Part shown: positions 1 to 5,309 of the stretch, one piece after another | How positions within the stretch are numbered: the stretch's first letter is position 1 | Layout: every line of letters starts with the position of its first letter | Assembly (NCBI GenBank): GCA_005884255.1 | Contig: VBDL01000576.1 | Location: forward strand, 1 to 6,458 | Direction of reading: 5' to 3' | From: Betaproteobacteria bacterium | GTDB taxonomy: Bacteria > Pseudomonadota > Gammaproteobacteria > Burkholderiales > Burkholderiaceae_C | Length of the DNA: 6,458 nucleotides | The notes under the pieces: generated by a model | What the model was told of the DNA's origin: nothing | What the model saw: only the letters and a program-made list of their open reading frames with translations | Database searches by the model: none | Made by a program: the position numbers and the translations under genes

Positions 1-1035
1 AAGGCGCGCTACGAGAAGCTCTTGTCCAGCGAGGCGATCGTCACGCTGATCACGGCGCTTGGCACCGGCATCGGCCCCGAGGACTTCAACGCCGACAAGC
101 TGCGCTACCACCGCATCATCGTGATGACCGACGCCGACGTCGACGGCGCGCACATCCGCACCTTGCTGCTGACCTTCTTGTACCGCCAGATGCCGGTGCT
201 GGTGGAGCGCGGCCACATCTACATCGCGCAACCGCCGCTGTACAAGGTCAAGCTCGGCAAGCATGAGCAATACCTGAAGGATGGCCACGAGCTCGACGCC
301 TACCTGCTGAAGGTGGCGCTCGACGGCGCGCTGGTCGAGCCCGGCGCGGGCAAGCCCGCGATCAGCGGCAGCGCGCTGGAAGAGCTGGCGCGCCAGTACG
401 TGCTCGCGAGCAACGTGATCGAGCGCCTGGCCAACTGGATGGACGTGGAAGCGCTGCGCGCGCTGGCCGACGGCCTGACGCTGGACCTCGACACCGCACC
501 GCAGGCCGAGGCCAGCGCCGTCGCGCTGCAGAACGGGCTGCACGATGCGCAGGTGAGCGCCGAGTACGACGCGCGCACCGACAAGCACATCCTGCGCATC
601 AGCCGCCGCCAGCACGGCAACATCAAGAGCAGCGTGATCACGCCGGACTTCGTGCACGGCGCCGACTACGAGGCCCTGAGCCGCGCCGGCATCACCTTCA
701 AGGGCCTGCTGTCGGGCGACGCCATCGTCAAGCGCGGCGAAGGCGAGAAGCAGAAGGAAATGAAGGTCGGCGACTTCCGCGCCGCGATGGCCTGGCTGAT
801 GGCGCAGGCGGAGAACGCCGTGGGCCGCCAGCGCTACAAGGGCCTGGGCGAGATGAACCCCGAGCAGCTGTGGGAAACGACGATGGACCCGAACGTTCGC
901 CGCCTGCTCAAGGTCCAGATCGATGACGCCATCGAGGCCGATCGCGTGTTCACGATGCTGATGGGCGACGAGGTCGAGCCGCGCCGCGATTTCATCGAGA
1001 GCAACGCGCTGCGCGCGGCGAACATCGACGTGTGA
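1..1035 (+). CDS. gyrB: DNA gyrase subunit B, C-terminal part (5' end outside window)
   Basis: ATP-dependent type II topoisomerase subunit that, with GyrA, introduces negative supercoils. The reading frame is open from base 1, and 344 codons are visible up to TGA at 1033-1035. The piece begins just before the TOPRIM domain. The metal-binding DxDxDG motif (MTDADVDGAHIRT) is at about nt 124-162, and the conserved C-terminal block QRYKGLGEMNPEQLW is near nt 829-873. Between them lies a long, less conserved stretch (about nt 270-660) that fits the insertion typical of Gram-negative GyrB and argues for gyrase over topoisomerase IV ParE. The TTG at nt 22 is an internal leucine codon and not a start. 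Known GyrB proteins of this type have more than 800 residues, so over half the gene lies upstream. No strong terminator follows the stop. Confidence 0.97.
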   Translation, partial: KARYEKLLSSEAIVTLITALGTGIGPEDFNADKLRYHRIIVMTDADVDGAHIRTLLLTFLYRQMPVLVERGHIYIAQPPLYKVKLGKHEQYLKDGHELDAYLLKVALDGALVEPGAGKPAISGSALEELARQYVLASNVIERLANWMDVEALRALADGLTLDLDTAPQAEASAVALQNGLHDAQVSAEYDARTDKHILRISRRQHGNIKSSVITPDFVHGADYEALSRAGITFKGLLSGDAIVKRGEGEKQKEMKVGDFRAAMAWLMAQAENAVGRQRYKGLGEMNPEQLWETTMDPNVRRLLKVQIDDAIEADRVFTMLMGDEVEPRRDFIESNALRAANIDV

Positions 1036-1083
1036 GGAAGGGTGCTGCCCTCGCGCCAGCAGATACGCGGGGTACGGCGCCCT

Positions 1084-1089
1084 AAAATC
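1084..1089 (+). promoter_or_regulatory. possible -10 element before the small ORF at 1144
   Basis: TAAAAT sits in otherwise GC-rich DNA about 50 bp after gyrB, and such A/T islands often mark -10 boxes in betaproteobacteria. No convincing -35 hexamer is seen 16-18 bp upstream. Between it and the ATG at 1144 is an ATG at 1102 that opens only a four-residue frame (MASP, stop). Confidence 0.3.
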
Positions 1090-1143
1090 GAGGGCTACCC
1101 ATGGCCAGCCCTTAGCTGCCGCGCCTCGACGATCCGAATTCCG

Positions 1144-1398
1144 ATGTTGACGATTTCCAACCCCTTCGCTGCCCTTCTCGACCCTGTCGGCATCCTCAGC
1201 GCCTGCGCCCAGTCCGGCGCGCTCGATGCCCTGCCCGTCAGCGCCAAGCGCAGCGCAGATCGCACGAGTCCCAACGTCGCCGGTGAGCTGGCCGAGCACG
1301 ACGCGGCCGTCGACGAAATCTACCGGCAGCTGATCGCGAAGGCCTCCAAGACGTCGCCCGCGAAGTCAAAGAAAATAGTGCGCGCCCAAGAGGCCTGA
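1144..1398 (+). CDS. small hypothetical protein, 84 aa
   Basis: Not recognised. The predicted product starts MLTISNPFAALLDP, has a mildly hydrophobic N-terminal third (to about residue 30), an acidic middle (GELAEHDAAVDEIYRQLI, residues 48-64) that could be helical, and a basic lysine-rich tail (residues 66-80). There is no signal peptide or clear transmembrane segment. The ATG at 1144 was preferred because it lies downstream of the TAAAAT box at 1084. The frame stays open up to a GTG at 1042, but translation from there would run through the presumed promoter. No good Shine-Dalgarno sequence precedes 1144, which weakens the call. It lies 108 bp after gyrB on the same strand and converges with the minus-strand gene that ends at 1473. 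Confidence 0.5.
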   Translation: MLTISNPFAALLDPVGILSACAQSGALDALPVSAKRSADRTSPNVAGELAEHDAAVDEIYRQLIAKASKTSPAKSKKIVRAQEA

Positions 1399-1413
1399 GC
1401 GCGGCGGCCCACC

Positions 1414-1450
1414 GCCTGAGCCCTCGCCGGTTCTCGGAGAGCGGTCAGGC
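1414..1450. terminator. weak hairpin between convergent genes
   Basis: GCCTGA (1414-1419) and TCAGGC (1445-1450) are perfect inverted 6-mers enclosing a GC-rich 25-nt loop with little further pairing. They lie between the convergent ends at 1398 and 1473. There is no T-run on either side, so terminator function is only a guess. Confidence 0.2.
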
Positions 1451-1451
1451 C

Positions 1452-1566
1452 CGGTGCAGCAAATTCGGCGCGTCAGTAGGCCAGTCGCACAAACTCATGC
1501 ACGCATCCAAGACCCCCTATGGGCGCGGCGCTCTCTAAGTCCTTGTCAGCGCTCACGCGCCAGAGC
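1452..1566. repeat. imperfect direct repeat, copy A (about 115 bp)
   Basis: Aligns in the same orientation with 2060-2173 at roughly 78% identity by eye, with one single-base gap. Shared blocks include AAATTCGGCGCG, GTAGGCCAGTCGCA, CTAAGTCCTTGTCAG and CGCCAGAGC. This copy covers the last 31 or so codons of the secreted-protein gene and 21 bp beyond its stop. Confidence 0.8.
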
Positions 1567-1865
1567 CCTACGTCCGCGGGGCTTACCTTGACGTTGAAAC
1601 GAGTCGCGTCGCGCTCGGGGTCGGGCGGCAGCAGCGAGGTCAGCGTGCCGGACGGCAGGTGGCGCATTTGCTCGGCGTCGAGCTTGCCGATGAACTTCCA
1701 GCCGGAGGGCAGCTTGATGAAGGCGTATGCGGTGGGTGGGTCCACGTAGACGTCGTAATCCTTCACGGTGATGGCGCCGCTGTCCTGCGCATGGGCCGGC
1801 AGCGCGGCGAAGGTGGCAAAGGCCAGGGTAGCCGTGCAGACGGCGCGGATGGTGGAGTTGAACAT
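1473..1865 (-). CDS. small secreted/periplasmic protein of unknown function, 130 aa
   Basis: The N-terminus is a clear Sec signal peptide: MFNSTIRAV, a hydrophobic core, then an AHA cleavage site near residue 26 before QDSG. The exported part contains VKDYDVYVDPPTAYAFIKLP (residues 34-53) and GWKFIGKLD, and has no catalytic motif that I recognise. ATG at 1865 was chosen over the TTG one codon upstream, because GAAGG (minus strand of 1872-1876) is spaced 6 nt from the ATG. The last 31 residues or so, from about residue 100 to TGA at 1473, are encoded inside a sequence repeated at 2060-2173. The C-terminus (WRVSADKDLESAAP...) may therefore be repeat-derived and not native to the family. The gene is monocistronic in this window and no convincing promoter was found. 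Confidence 0.7.
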   Translation of the reverse strand: MFNSTIRAVCTATLAFATFAALPAHAQDSGAITVKDYDVYVDPPTAYAFIKLPSGWKFIGKLDAEQMRHLPSGTLTSLLPPDPERDATRFNVKVSPADVGLWRVSADKDLESAAPIGGLGCVHEFVRLAY

Positions 1866-2059
1866 CAAACGCCTTCAGAAATGATCTTGTGGCCCGAGTG
1901 TTCTGCCCTGTCGTTTCAACAGCGCTTCGCTGTGGCGCGGCCCGGGTTTCATTCGTTGTGCGGCGCACTATTGCGGTATGGCGGTATGCGAGCCGCTTCG
2001 CGCATCCGTACAAGAGGGACACCCTAGCCATCGAGGAGAGGGCCGGGTCTGTCCGATGT
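1866..2059. other. intergenic stretch upstream of the secreted-protein gene
   Basis: No convincing gene on either strand; the overlapping open frames lack ribosome-binding sites or recognisable products. It holds a small perfect hairpin (CAGCG-CTT-CGCTG, 1920-1932) and a perfect tandem duplication of the 8-mer GCGGTATG (1973-1988). It should carry the promoter for the minus-strand gene starting at 1865, but I see no clear -35/-10 pair. Confidence 0.5.
1973..1988. repeat. tandem duplication of an 8-mer
   Basis: GCGGTATG occurs twice with no spacer. It is perfect but short, so it may be chance or a small slippage event. Confidence 0.55.
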
Positions 2060-2173
2060 CGGTGCACTAAATTCGGCGCGGCGGTAGGCCAGTCGCATCA
2101 GCTTGTGCGCGGTCCCAACACGCGCTGTGGCGCGGTCCTCGCTAAGTCCTTGTCAGGACTCGCACGCCAGAGC
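2060..2173 (-). pseudogene. direct repeat copy B: decayed second copy of the secreted-protein 3' end
   Basis: This is the second copy of the repeat at 1452-1566. Read on the minus strand in the matching frame it gives LWRASPDKDLARTAPQ, comparable to LWRVSADKDLESAAPI in the intact gene. After a one-base length difference the two go out of phase, and copy B reaches a TGA about eight residues before the stop position of copy A. No upstream coding part of such a gene exists beyond 2173, so this is a 3' fragment and not a full paralogue. The alternative is that both copies belong to a dispersed repeat family that happens to be translated in copy A. Confidence 0.6.
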
Positions 2174-2266
2174 AATTAATCCGGCGCCGTACGGATGATG
2201 AGAGTTGGCCCGCCACCGGTGACCGACCGCTCCCGCTGGACATGCGATGTTCGCTGTGCCAGTTCG
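2174..2266. other. short intergenic stretch, nothing identified
   Basis: Lies between repeat copy B and the end of the broken nuclease-like gene. Apart from an 8-bp palindrome CACCGGTG (2214-2221) I see no RNA gene, promoter or terminator. Confidence 0.4.
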
Positions 2267-3248
2267 TCACCGCGGTCCTGCCTGCTCCCGGAGCGGCGGC
2301 ATCAGCAAGACAACGGGGCTGCGAACCTGGACGACCCCCGCGAGCCGCCTTTGCCAACAATCGAATCGCGTGCGCACGCTGTCAGACGCCCGCTGGATTT
2401 CGACAACGTCGTAGCCAAGTACGCTGTGCAGGTGCTTCCACGCGATGCGGCCATCGAAGCGGGGATCGCTTTCGTCGAGCATTGCGTAGATCGACATCGT
2501 CATGCCCGCGGGGCGCCGTTGGAGGATCTCAGGCCGCTTCGCGGCCGCGGCCATCTTGACCGTCGGTACGAAGGCGCAGAACTTGGACGGCGCGAAGAGC
2601 CCGCTCGCGTGGTCGTAGGCGAAGTAGCTCACGCGCCGCCGGCCCCACATCGCAGCCGAAGGCGGATGCAGGATCTCGGTATTCCACTGGCGAACGTTGA
2701 CCGCCACGGAGAACGGGTTGTCCGCCTTATGGATGCGGTGGCTGCCATCGACGATGTCCGCGTCGCTCACCTGTAGCACGCGTTCGATCTCGGCACGGGC
2801 GTCGATGCCAGCTGCTCGGGCGATCGCCCCGGCGTTCAGGCGCTTGATCGTGGCAGCGTTGAGCTGAGGAAGCAGATCAACCTGGAAGGCAGCGATGCCG
2901 AAGCCGCGCATGAGCATCGCGGTGCCGGCCGCGAGCGCCAAGCGGCCGTGGGCAATGTGCCGGCTCGCCCATGGACACGAAGGCATCGCCGTCCCGGCCA
3001 TCGCCTTCCAGAAACCGAGAGGTGCCGAACTTGGCGTGGTTCGCAACCGGGTCGGCCCGGCTCACCTCGAACTCGACCCAGACCCGGCGCGACGTAGCGG
3101 GCTGCTCGAGCATGACGTCAGCACGAGGCTCGAACCCAAGCCGCGCTGCAGCATCGATACCGACCAAAGGTGCCTCACGATGGCAGGTCCAACCGCGAGG
3201 GCAGTGCTCAGCGAACGCGTCCTGCAAATAGCCGGTAAGTGAGCCCAT
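2267..3248 (-). pseudogene. frameshifted gene for a possible PD-(D/E)XK-like nuclease
   Basis: Two minus-strand frames form one protein. Frame one runs from ATG at 3248 to FVSM (codon 2972-2970); frame two runs from ASRHIAHGRL (from 2968) to TGA at 2267-2269. Dropping one G (one of C2968-2970 on the plus strand) joins them into 326 residues with smooth sequence character on both sides. The first third has RADVMLE (residues 42-48) then VWVEFEVSRADP (56-67), a D...ExE spacing that resembles the active site of PD-(D/E)XK nucleases but with E in place of K. The later block YFAYDHASGLFAPSKFCAF (about residues 207-225) looks conserved, but I cannot name its family. An in-frame TGA lies three codons before ATG 3248, which fixes the start region, although the ribosome-binding site is poor. 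No methyltransferase partner is in the window. The nuclease assignment is inference. The frameshift is seen directly but could be a sequencing error. Confidence 0.6.
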
Positions 3249-3286
3249 GCGGGAATATCAGGCGCCGGGATGCGCCCAAGCCCCAG

Positions 3287-3303
3287 GAGAGAGAGAGAGA
3301 GAG
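3287..3303. repeat. GA dinucleotide tract
   Basis: Eight GA units plus a final G, uninterrupted, directly beside the hairpin at 3303-3340. On the minus strand it reads as a CT tract just past the hairpin. It is a likely slippage-prone microsatellite. Confidence 0.85.
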
Positions 3304-3340
3304 CCGCTCCTGCGCGCCGCGCGCGCGACACAGGAGCGGC
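3303..3340 (-). terminator. hairpin terminator of the Hsp20 operon
   Basis: A perfect 10-bp stem, GCCGCTCCTG (3303-3312) with CAGGAGCGGC (3331-3340), encloses an 18-nt CG-rich loop. It lies 6 bp after the TGA of the last Hsp20 gene. On the minus strand the stem is followed by a CT-repeat tract, not a pure T-run, so termination is plausible but not of the classical type. Confidence 0.65.
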
Positions 3341-3346
3341 CTCGAC

Positions 3347-3835
3347 TCACGCGGCCTTCACCGCGATGCGATGCGTGTGCAAGGGCTCGCGCTTGGGCAG
3401 CTCGATGCGCAGCACGCCGTCGCGGTAGCTCGCGCTGGCCTTGTCGGCGTGCACTGACGCGGGCAGCTGCAGGGCGCGGCGGAAGCTGCCGTAGGAGCAC
3501 TGCATCAGGCGGTAGCGCCCGCCGCGGCGCTCGCGTTCCAGGCGCTTGCGCCCTTCGATGACGAGCAGGTCGCCCTGCACCTCGATGTCGAGGTCCTCGC
3601 GCCGCATGCCCGGTGCTTCGACGCGCACGACGAGCTTGTCGTCGGCATCGAACATGTCGGCCGCGAGCAGGCCCCATTGGCTCGAGAAGGGCAGCTCGTC
3701 GTCATCGGCACTCGGCGCCCGCGGCTTGAAGCGCGTGAGCGCGCCGGCGGTGCGCTCGCGCAACTCGCGCCAGCCGTCCGACAAGGACTCCCAGGCATGC
3801 TCAAGGCCGTGTTTCCAGTCACCCTTGATCATCAT
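3347..3835 (-). CDS. Hsp20/alpha-crystallin family small heat-shock protein, 162 aa
   Basis: Cytoplasmic ATP-independent holdase that binds unfolding proteins. A helical, charged N-terminal arm (residues 1-45, with the repeated pattern HAWESLSDGWRELRERT) precedes an alpha-crystallin domain at about residues 55-150. Diagnostic pieces are VVRVEAPGMRREDLDIEVQG (69-88), LLVIEGRK (90-97), YGSFRRALQLP (115-125) and the C-terminal signature YRDGVLRIELPKRE (137-150). The tail has HRIAVKAA, with IAV acting as an I-x-I/V anchor. Two adjacent ATGs start the frame; the first (3835) is preceded by a strong AAGGAGGA (minus strand of 3844-3851). It is the last gene of the operon, 29 bp after the preceding Hsp20 stop, and the terminator follows directly. 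It should be heat-induced through the promoter at 4719-4746. Confidence 0.93.
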   Translation of the reverse strand: MMIKGDWKHGLEHAWESLSDGWRELRERTAGALTRFKPRAPSADDDELPFSSQWGLLAADMFDADDKLVVRVEAPGMRREDLDIEVQGDLLVIEGRKRLERERRGGRYRLMQCSYGSFRRALQLPASVHADKASASYRDGVLRIELPKREPLHTHRIAVKAA

Positions 3836-3864
3836 GGTGTGTGTCCTCCTTCTGCGTCGTCGCG

Positions 3865-4251
3865 TCAGGCCACGGCCACCGCGATGCGCCGCGGTTGCGC
3901 ATGGGCGTGCTTCGGGATGCGCAGCGTGAGCACACCGTCCTTCAGCTTGGCGTCGATGCGGCTGGCATCGAGCTCGCGGCTGAGGGTGAAGGTGCGGCGG
4001 TAGCGCGGCAGCCGCACCTCGGCGTACACCGGCTCGAGCTGATCCGGCGTCTGCGCTGCGATCGCTCCTTCGATGAGCAGCGCATCGCCTTCGACCTTCA
4101 GCTCGAGCTTCTCGCGCGGCACGCCGGGCAGGTCGGCCAGCAGCGTGAGGCCGGTGTCGTCTTCCAGCACGTCCACGCGCGGCATCAGCGCACGCGTGTC
4201 GTCGCCGGCGGTGGTCAATTTGCGTTCGGGCTTGGTTTGCAGCTCGTTCAT
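3865..4251 (-). CDS. Hsp20 family protein, 128 aa, internal start within the fused ORF
   Basis: The alternative translation product of the second unit in the fused ORF. From ATG 4251 it is a complete Hsp20: an N-terminal arm (residues 1-24), then PRVDVLEDDTGLTLLADLPG (24-43), LKVEGDALLIEG (51-62), YRRTFTLSRELD (84-95), LKDGVLTLRIPK (103-114) and a PRRIAVAVA tail with the IAV anchor. GGAGGT lies 7 nt upstream of the ATG, which is strong support for independent initiation and for this having been a separate gene before the fusion. It is 29 bp upstream of the next Hsp20 gene. Which product dominates, the fused or the separate protein, cannot be told from sequence. Confidence 0.7.
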   Translation of the reverse strand: MNELQTKPERKLTTAGDDTRALMPRVDVLEDDTGLTLLADLPGVPREKLELKVEGDALLIEGAIAAQTPDQLEPVYAEVRLPRYRRTFTLSRELDASRIDAKLKDGVLTLRIPKHAHAQPRRIAVAVA

Positions 4252-4662
4252 GGTCTTCACCTCCATGCTCGTGGGATTCACTGGATGGTAGCTGGCGTTG
4301 ACGCGCGCCGGGTCGATGTCGTCGGGCAGGCTCACGGCGCGGCGGAAGCTGCCGAAGGCGCGCTCGCTGCGATAGGTGGTGGTCTTGTCGTCGACGTTCG
4401 GCGCCGCGCGCTCGCCGGCCAGCACCAGCACGCCGTGGTCGAGCGTCACGTCGACCTTCGACGCGTCGATGCCCGGCGCGAAGGCATAGACCTCCACGCT
4501 GGTCGGCGTGTGGCCGACGTTGATCGCCGGATAGCTGCCCGGCATCGCCGAGCGGATGCTGGCCGGCTGGCCCGTGAGGCCGAACAGATCGTCGAAGTCC
4601 CGTTGCAGGCGGTCCAATTCGCTGAACAGGCTGCCCGGGAAGCTCAGCATCGATTCATACAT
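3865..4662 (-). CDS. fused tandem Hsp20 protein: two alpha-crystallin units in one 265-aa ORF
   Basis: One uninterrupted frame from ATG 4662, preceded by AAGGAG (minus strand of 4670-4675) with 7-nt spacing, to TGA at 3865-3867. Residues 1-43 form an Hsp20 N-terminal arm (MYESMLSFPGSLFSELDRLQ). The first alpha-crystallin domain spans about 44-125, with VEVYAFAPGIDASKVDV, GVLVLAGER and FGSFRRAVSLP. It stops at ARVNASY without the expected DGVL(T/R)I strand and I-x-I tail. A 12-residue bridge (HPVNPTSMEVKT, 126-137), translated from what looks like an intergenic leader, joins it to a complete second Hsp20 unit beginning MNELQTK at residue 138. That unit has its own domain and the LKDGVLTLRIPK signature (240-251). 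Most family members are 130-170 aa with one domain. The second unit keeps its own ribosome-binding site, so a separate 128-aa protein may also be made. An assembly deletion could also explain the fusion. Confidence 0.8.
   Translation of the reverse strand: MYESMLSFPGSLFSELDRLQRDFDDLFGLTGQPASIRSAMPGSYPAINVGHTPTSVEVYAFAPGIDASKVDVTLDHGVLVLAGERAAPNVDDKTTTYRSERAFGSFRRAVSLPDDIDPARVNASYHPVNPTSMEVKTMNELQTKPERKLTTAGDDTRALMPRVDVLEDDTGLTLLADLPGVPREKLELKVEGDALLIEGAIAAQTPDQLEPVYAEVRLPRYRRTFTLSRELDASRIDAKLKDGVLTLRIPKHAHAQPRRIAVAVA
4259..4264 (-). promoter_or_regulatory. Shine-Dalgarno site inside the fused Hsp20 ORF
   Basis: GGAGGT on the minus strand, 7 nt before ATG 4251. In the fused frame it is read through as part of Met-Glu-Val. 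Its preservation points to a former intergenic leader and permits internal initiation. Confidence 0.7.
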
Positions 4663-4669
4663 CGCTTCG

Positions 4670-4716
4670 CTCCTTTCAGTGCAGTGGTTGACGGCGCCCT
4701 GGCGGCGCCCAAGAAG
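4670..4716 (-). promoter_or_regulatory. possible structured leader (RNA thermometer candidate) of the Hsp20 operon
   Basis: In the minus-strand leader a GGCGCC / GGCGCC hairpin (4704-4709 with 4693-4698, 5-nt loop) is bracketed by CUUCUU (4716-4711) and the Shine-Dalgarno AAGGAG (4675-4670). These last two can pair over six positions with one G-U. Such pairing would hide the ribosome-binding site at low temperature. The 5' arm sits at the predicted transcription start, so it may be only partly transcribed. Confidence 0.25.
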
Positions 4717-4718
4717 CG

Positions 4719-4746
4719 AGTTAAGGTCGCGCTGGACGATTTCAAG
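4719..4746 (-). promoter_or_regulatory. sigma-32 (RpoH) type heat-shock promoter of the Hsp20 operon
   Basis: On the minus strand CTTGAAA (4746-4740) is a full match to the RpoH -35 core. A 13-bp spacer follows, then CCTTAACT (4726-4719), which matches five of the seven defined positions of CCCCATNT. Transcription would start near 4711-4713, giving a leader of about 50 nt before ATG 4662. The -35 element lies within the ribosome-binding region of the divergent gene at 4756. Confidence 0.75.
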
Positions 4747-4755
4747 GGAACTGCC

Positions 4756-5247
4756 ATGCACCTCGAAGGCTCCTGCCATTGCGGCGCCGTACGCTTCAGC
4801 CTGCAAGCGCACTCGCCGGTGCCGTTCATGCACTGCCACTGCTCGATCTGCCGCAAGACCGCCGGCAGCGGCGGCTACGCCATCAACCTGGGCGGCGATG
4901 CGGCGACGCTGCGCGTGCGCGGCAAGAAGCACCTGAGCGTCTACCACGCGCTGCTGCGCGAGCCGGGGCAGCGCACCAAGCGCTCGCCGGCGGCGCGCCA
5001 CTTCTGCAGCCAGTGCGGCAGCCCGCTGTGGCTGTGGGATCCGCGCTGGCCGGAGCTGGTGCACCCGCACGCGTCGGCCATCGACACGCCGCTGCCGAAG
5101 CCGCCGGAGGTGGTGGAAGCGGCGCTGGACCATGCCGCGCCCTGGGTCGACGTGCCGCGCGGCCGCGGCCATGTGCACTGCCGGCAGTGGCCGGCGGAGT
5201 CGCTGGCGGAGTGGCACCAGCGGCACGGACTGTGGCAGGGCGGCTGA
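4756..5247 (+). CDS. GFA-family zinc-binding protein (CENP-V/GFA fold), 163 aa
   Basis: Belongs to the family named after glutathione-dependent formaldehyde-activating enzyme (Gfa), most of whose members have no proven substrate. Cysteine motifs are all present: SCHCGAVRF (C7, C9), CHCSICRKTAG (C27, C29, C32) and FCSQCGSPLW (C84, C87), which supply the two zinc sites of the fold. The C-terminal half (PWVDVPRGRGH, near 129-139) is also family-like. Length is normal. ATG 4756 has AAGGGA at 4744-4749, spacing 6. The frame is open far upstream, but that part is antisense to the Hsp20 genes and is not coding. It diverges from the heat-shock operon with a 93-bp gap. I saw no sigma-70 promoter of its own. 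Formaldehyde metabolism should not be assumed. Confidence 0.9.
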   Translation: MHLEGSCHCGAVRFSLQAHSPVPFMHCHCSICRKTAGSGGYAINLGGDAATLRVRGKKHLSVYHALLREPGQRTKRSPAARHFCSQCGSPLWLWDPRWPELVHPHASAIDTPLPKPPEVVEAALDHAAPWVDVPRGRGHVHCRQWPAESLAEWHQRHGLWQGG

Positions 5248-5309
5248 ACGGCCCCTGCCGGGCATGTCGCTTGCCAATCGTGTTTCAAGGACGCAGCCAG
5301 GAGAGCTTC

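Noticed and set aside
300..641. Minus-strand open frame inside gyrB
   Set aside because: Serine/arginine/alanine-rich antisense shadow of a well-supported gene.
1042..1143. Upstream GTG start for the ORF after gyrB
   Set aside because: It would place the TAAAAT promoter-like box inside the coding region, and the extra residues look random.
1546..2067. Minus-strand 173-codon frame overlapping the secreted-protein gene
   Set aside because: Its second half is an arginine-rich shadow of the gene with a signal peptide. The first half lies in the repeat region and has no recognisable domain.
3841..5247. Plus-strand open frame of 468 codons running into the GFA gene
   Set aside because: Only the part from 4756 codes for a recognisable protein. 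The rest is antisense to the Hsp20 genes and is open because of GC-rich codon use.
3865..5277. Minus-strand open frame of 470 codons
   Set aside because: The part upstream of 4662 is antisense to the GFA gene, arginine-rich and without a family. A strong ribosome-binding site marks the start at 4662.
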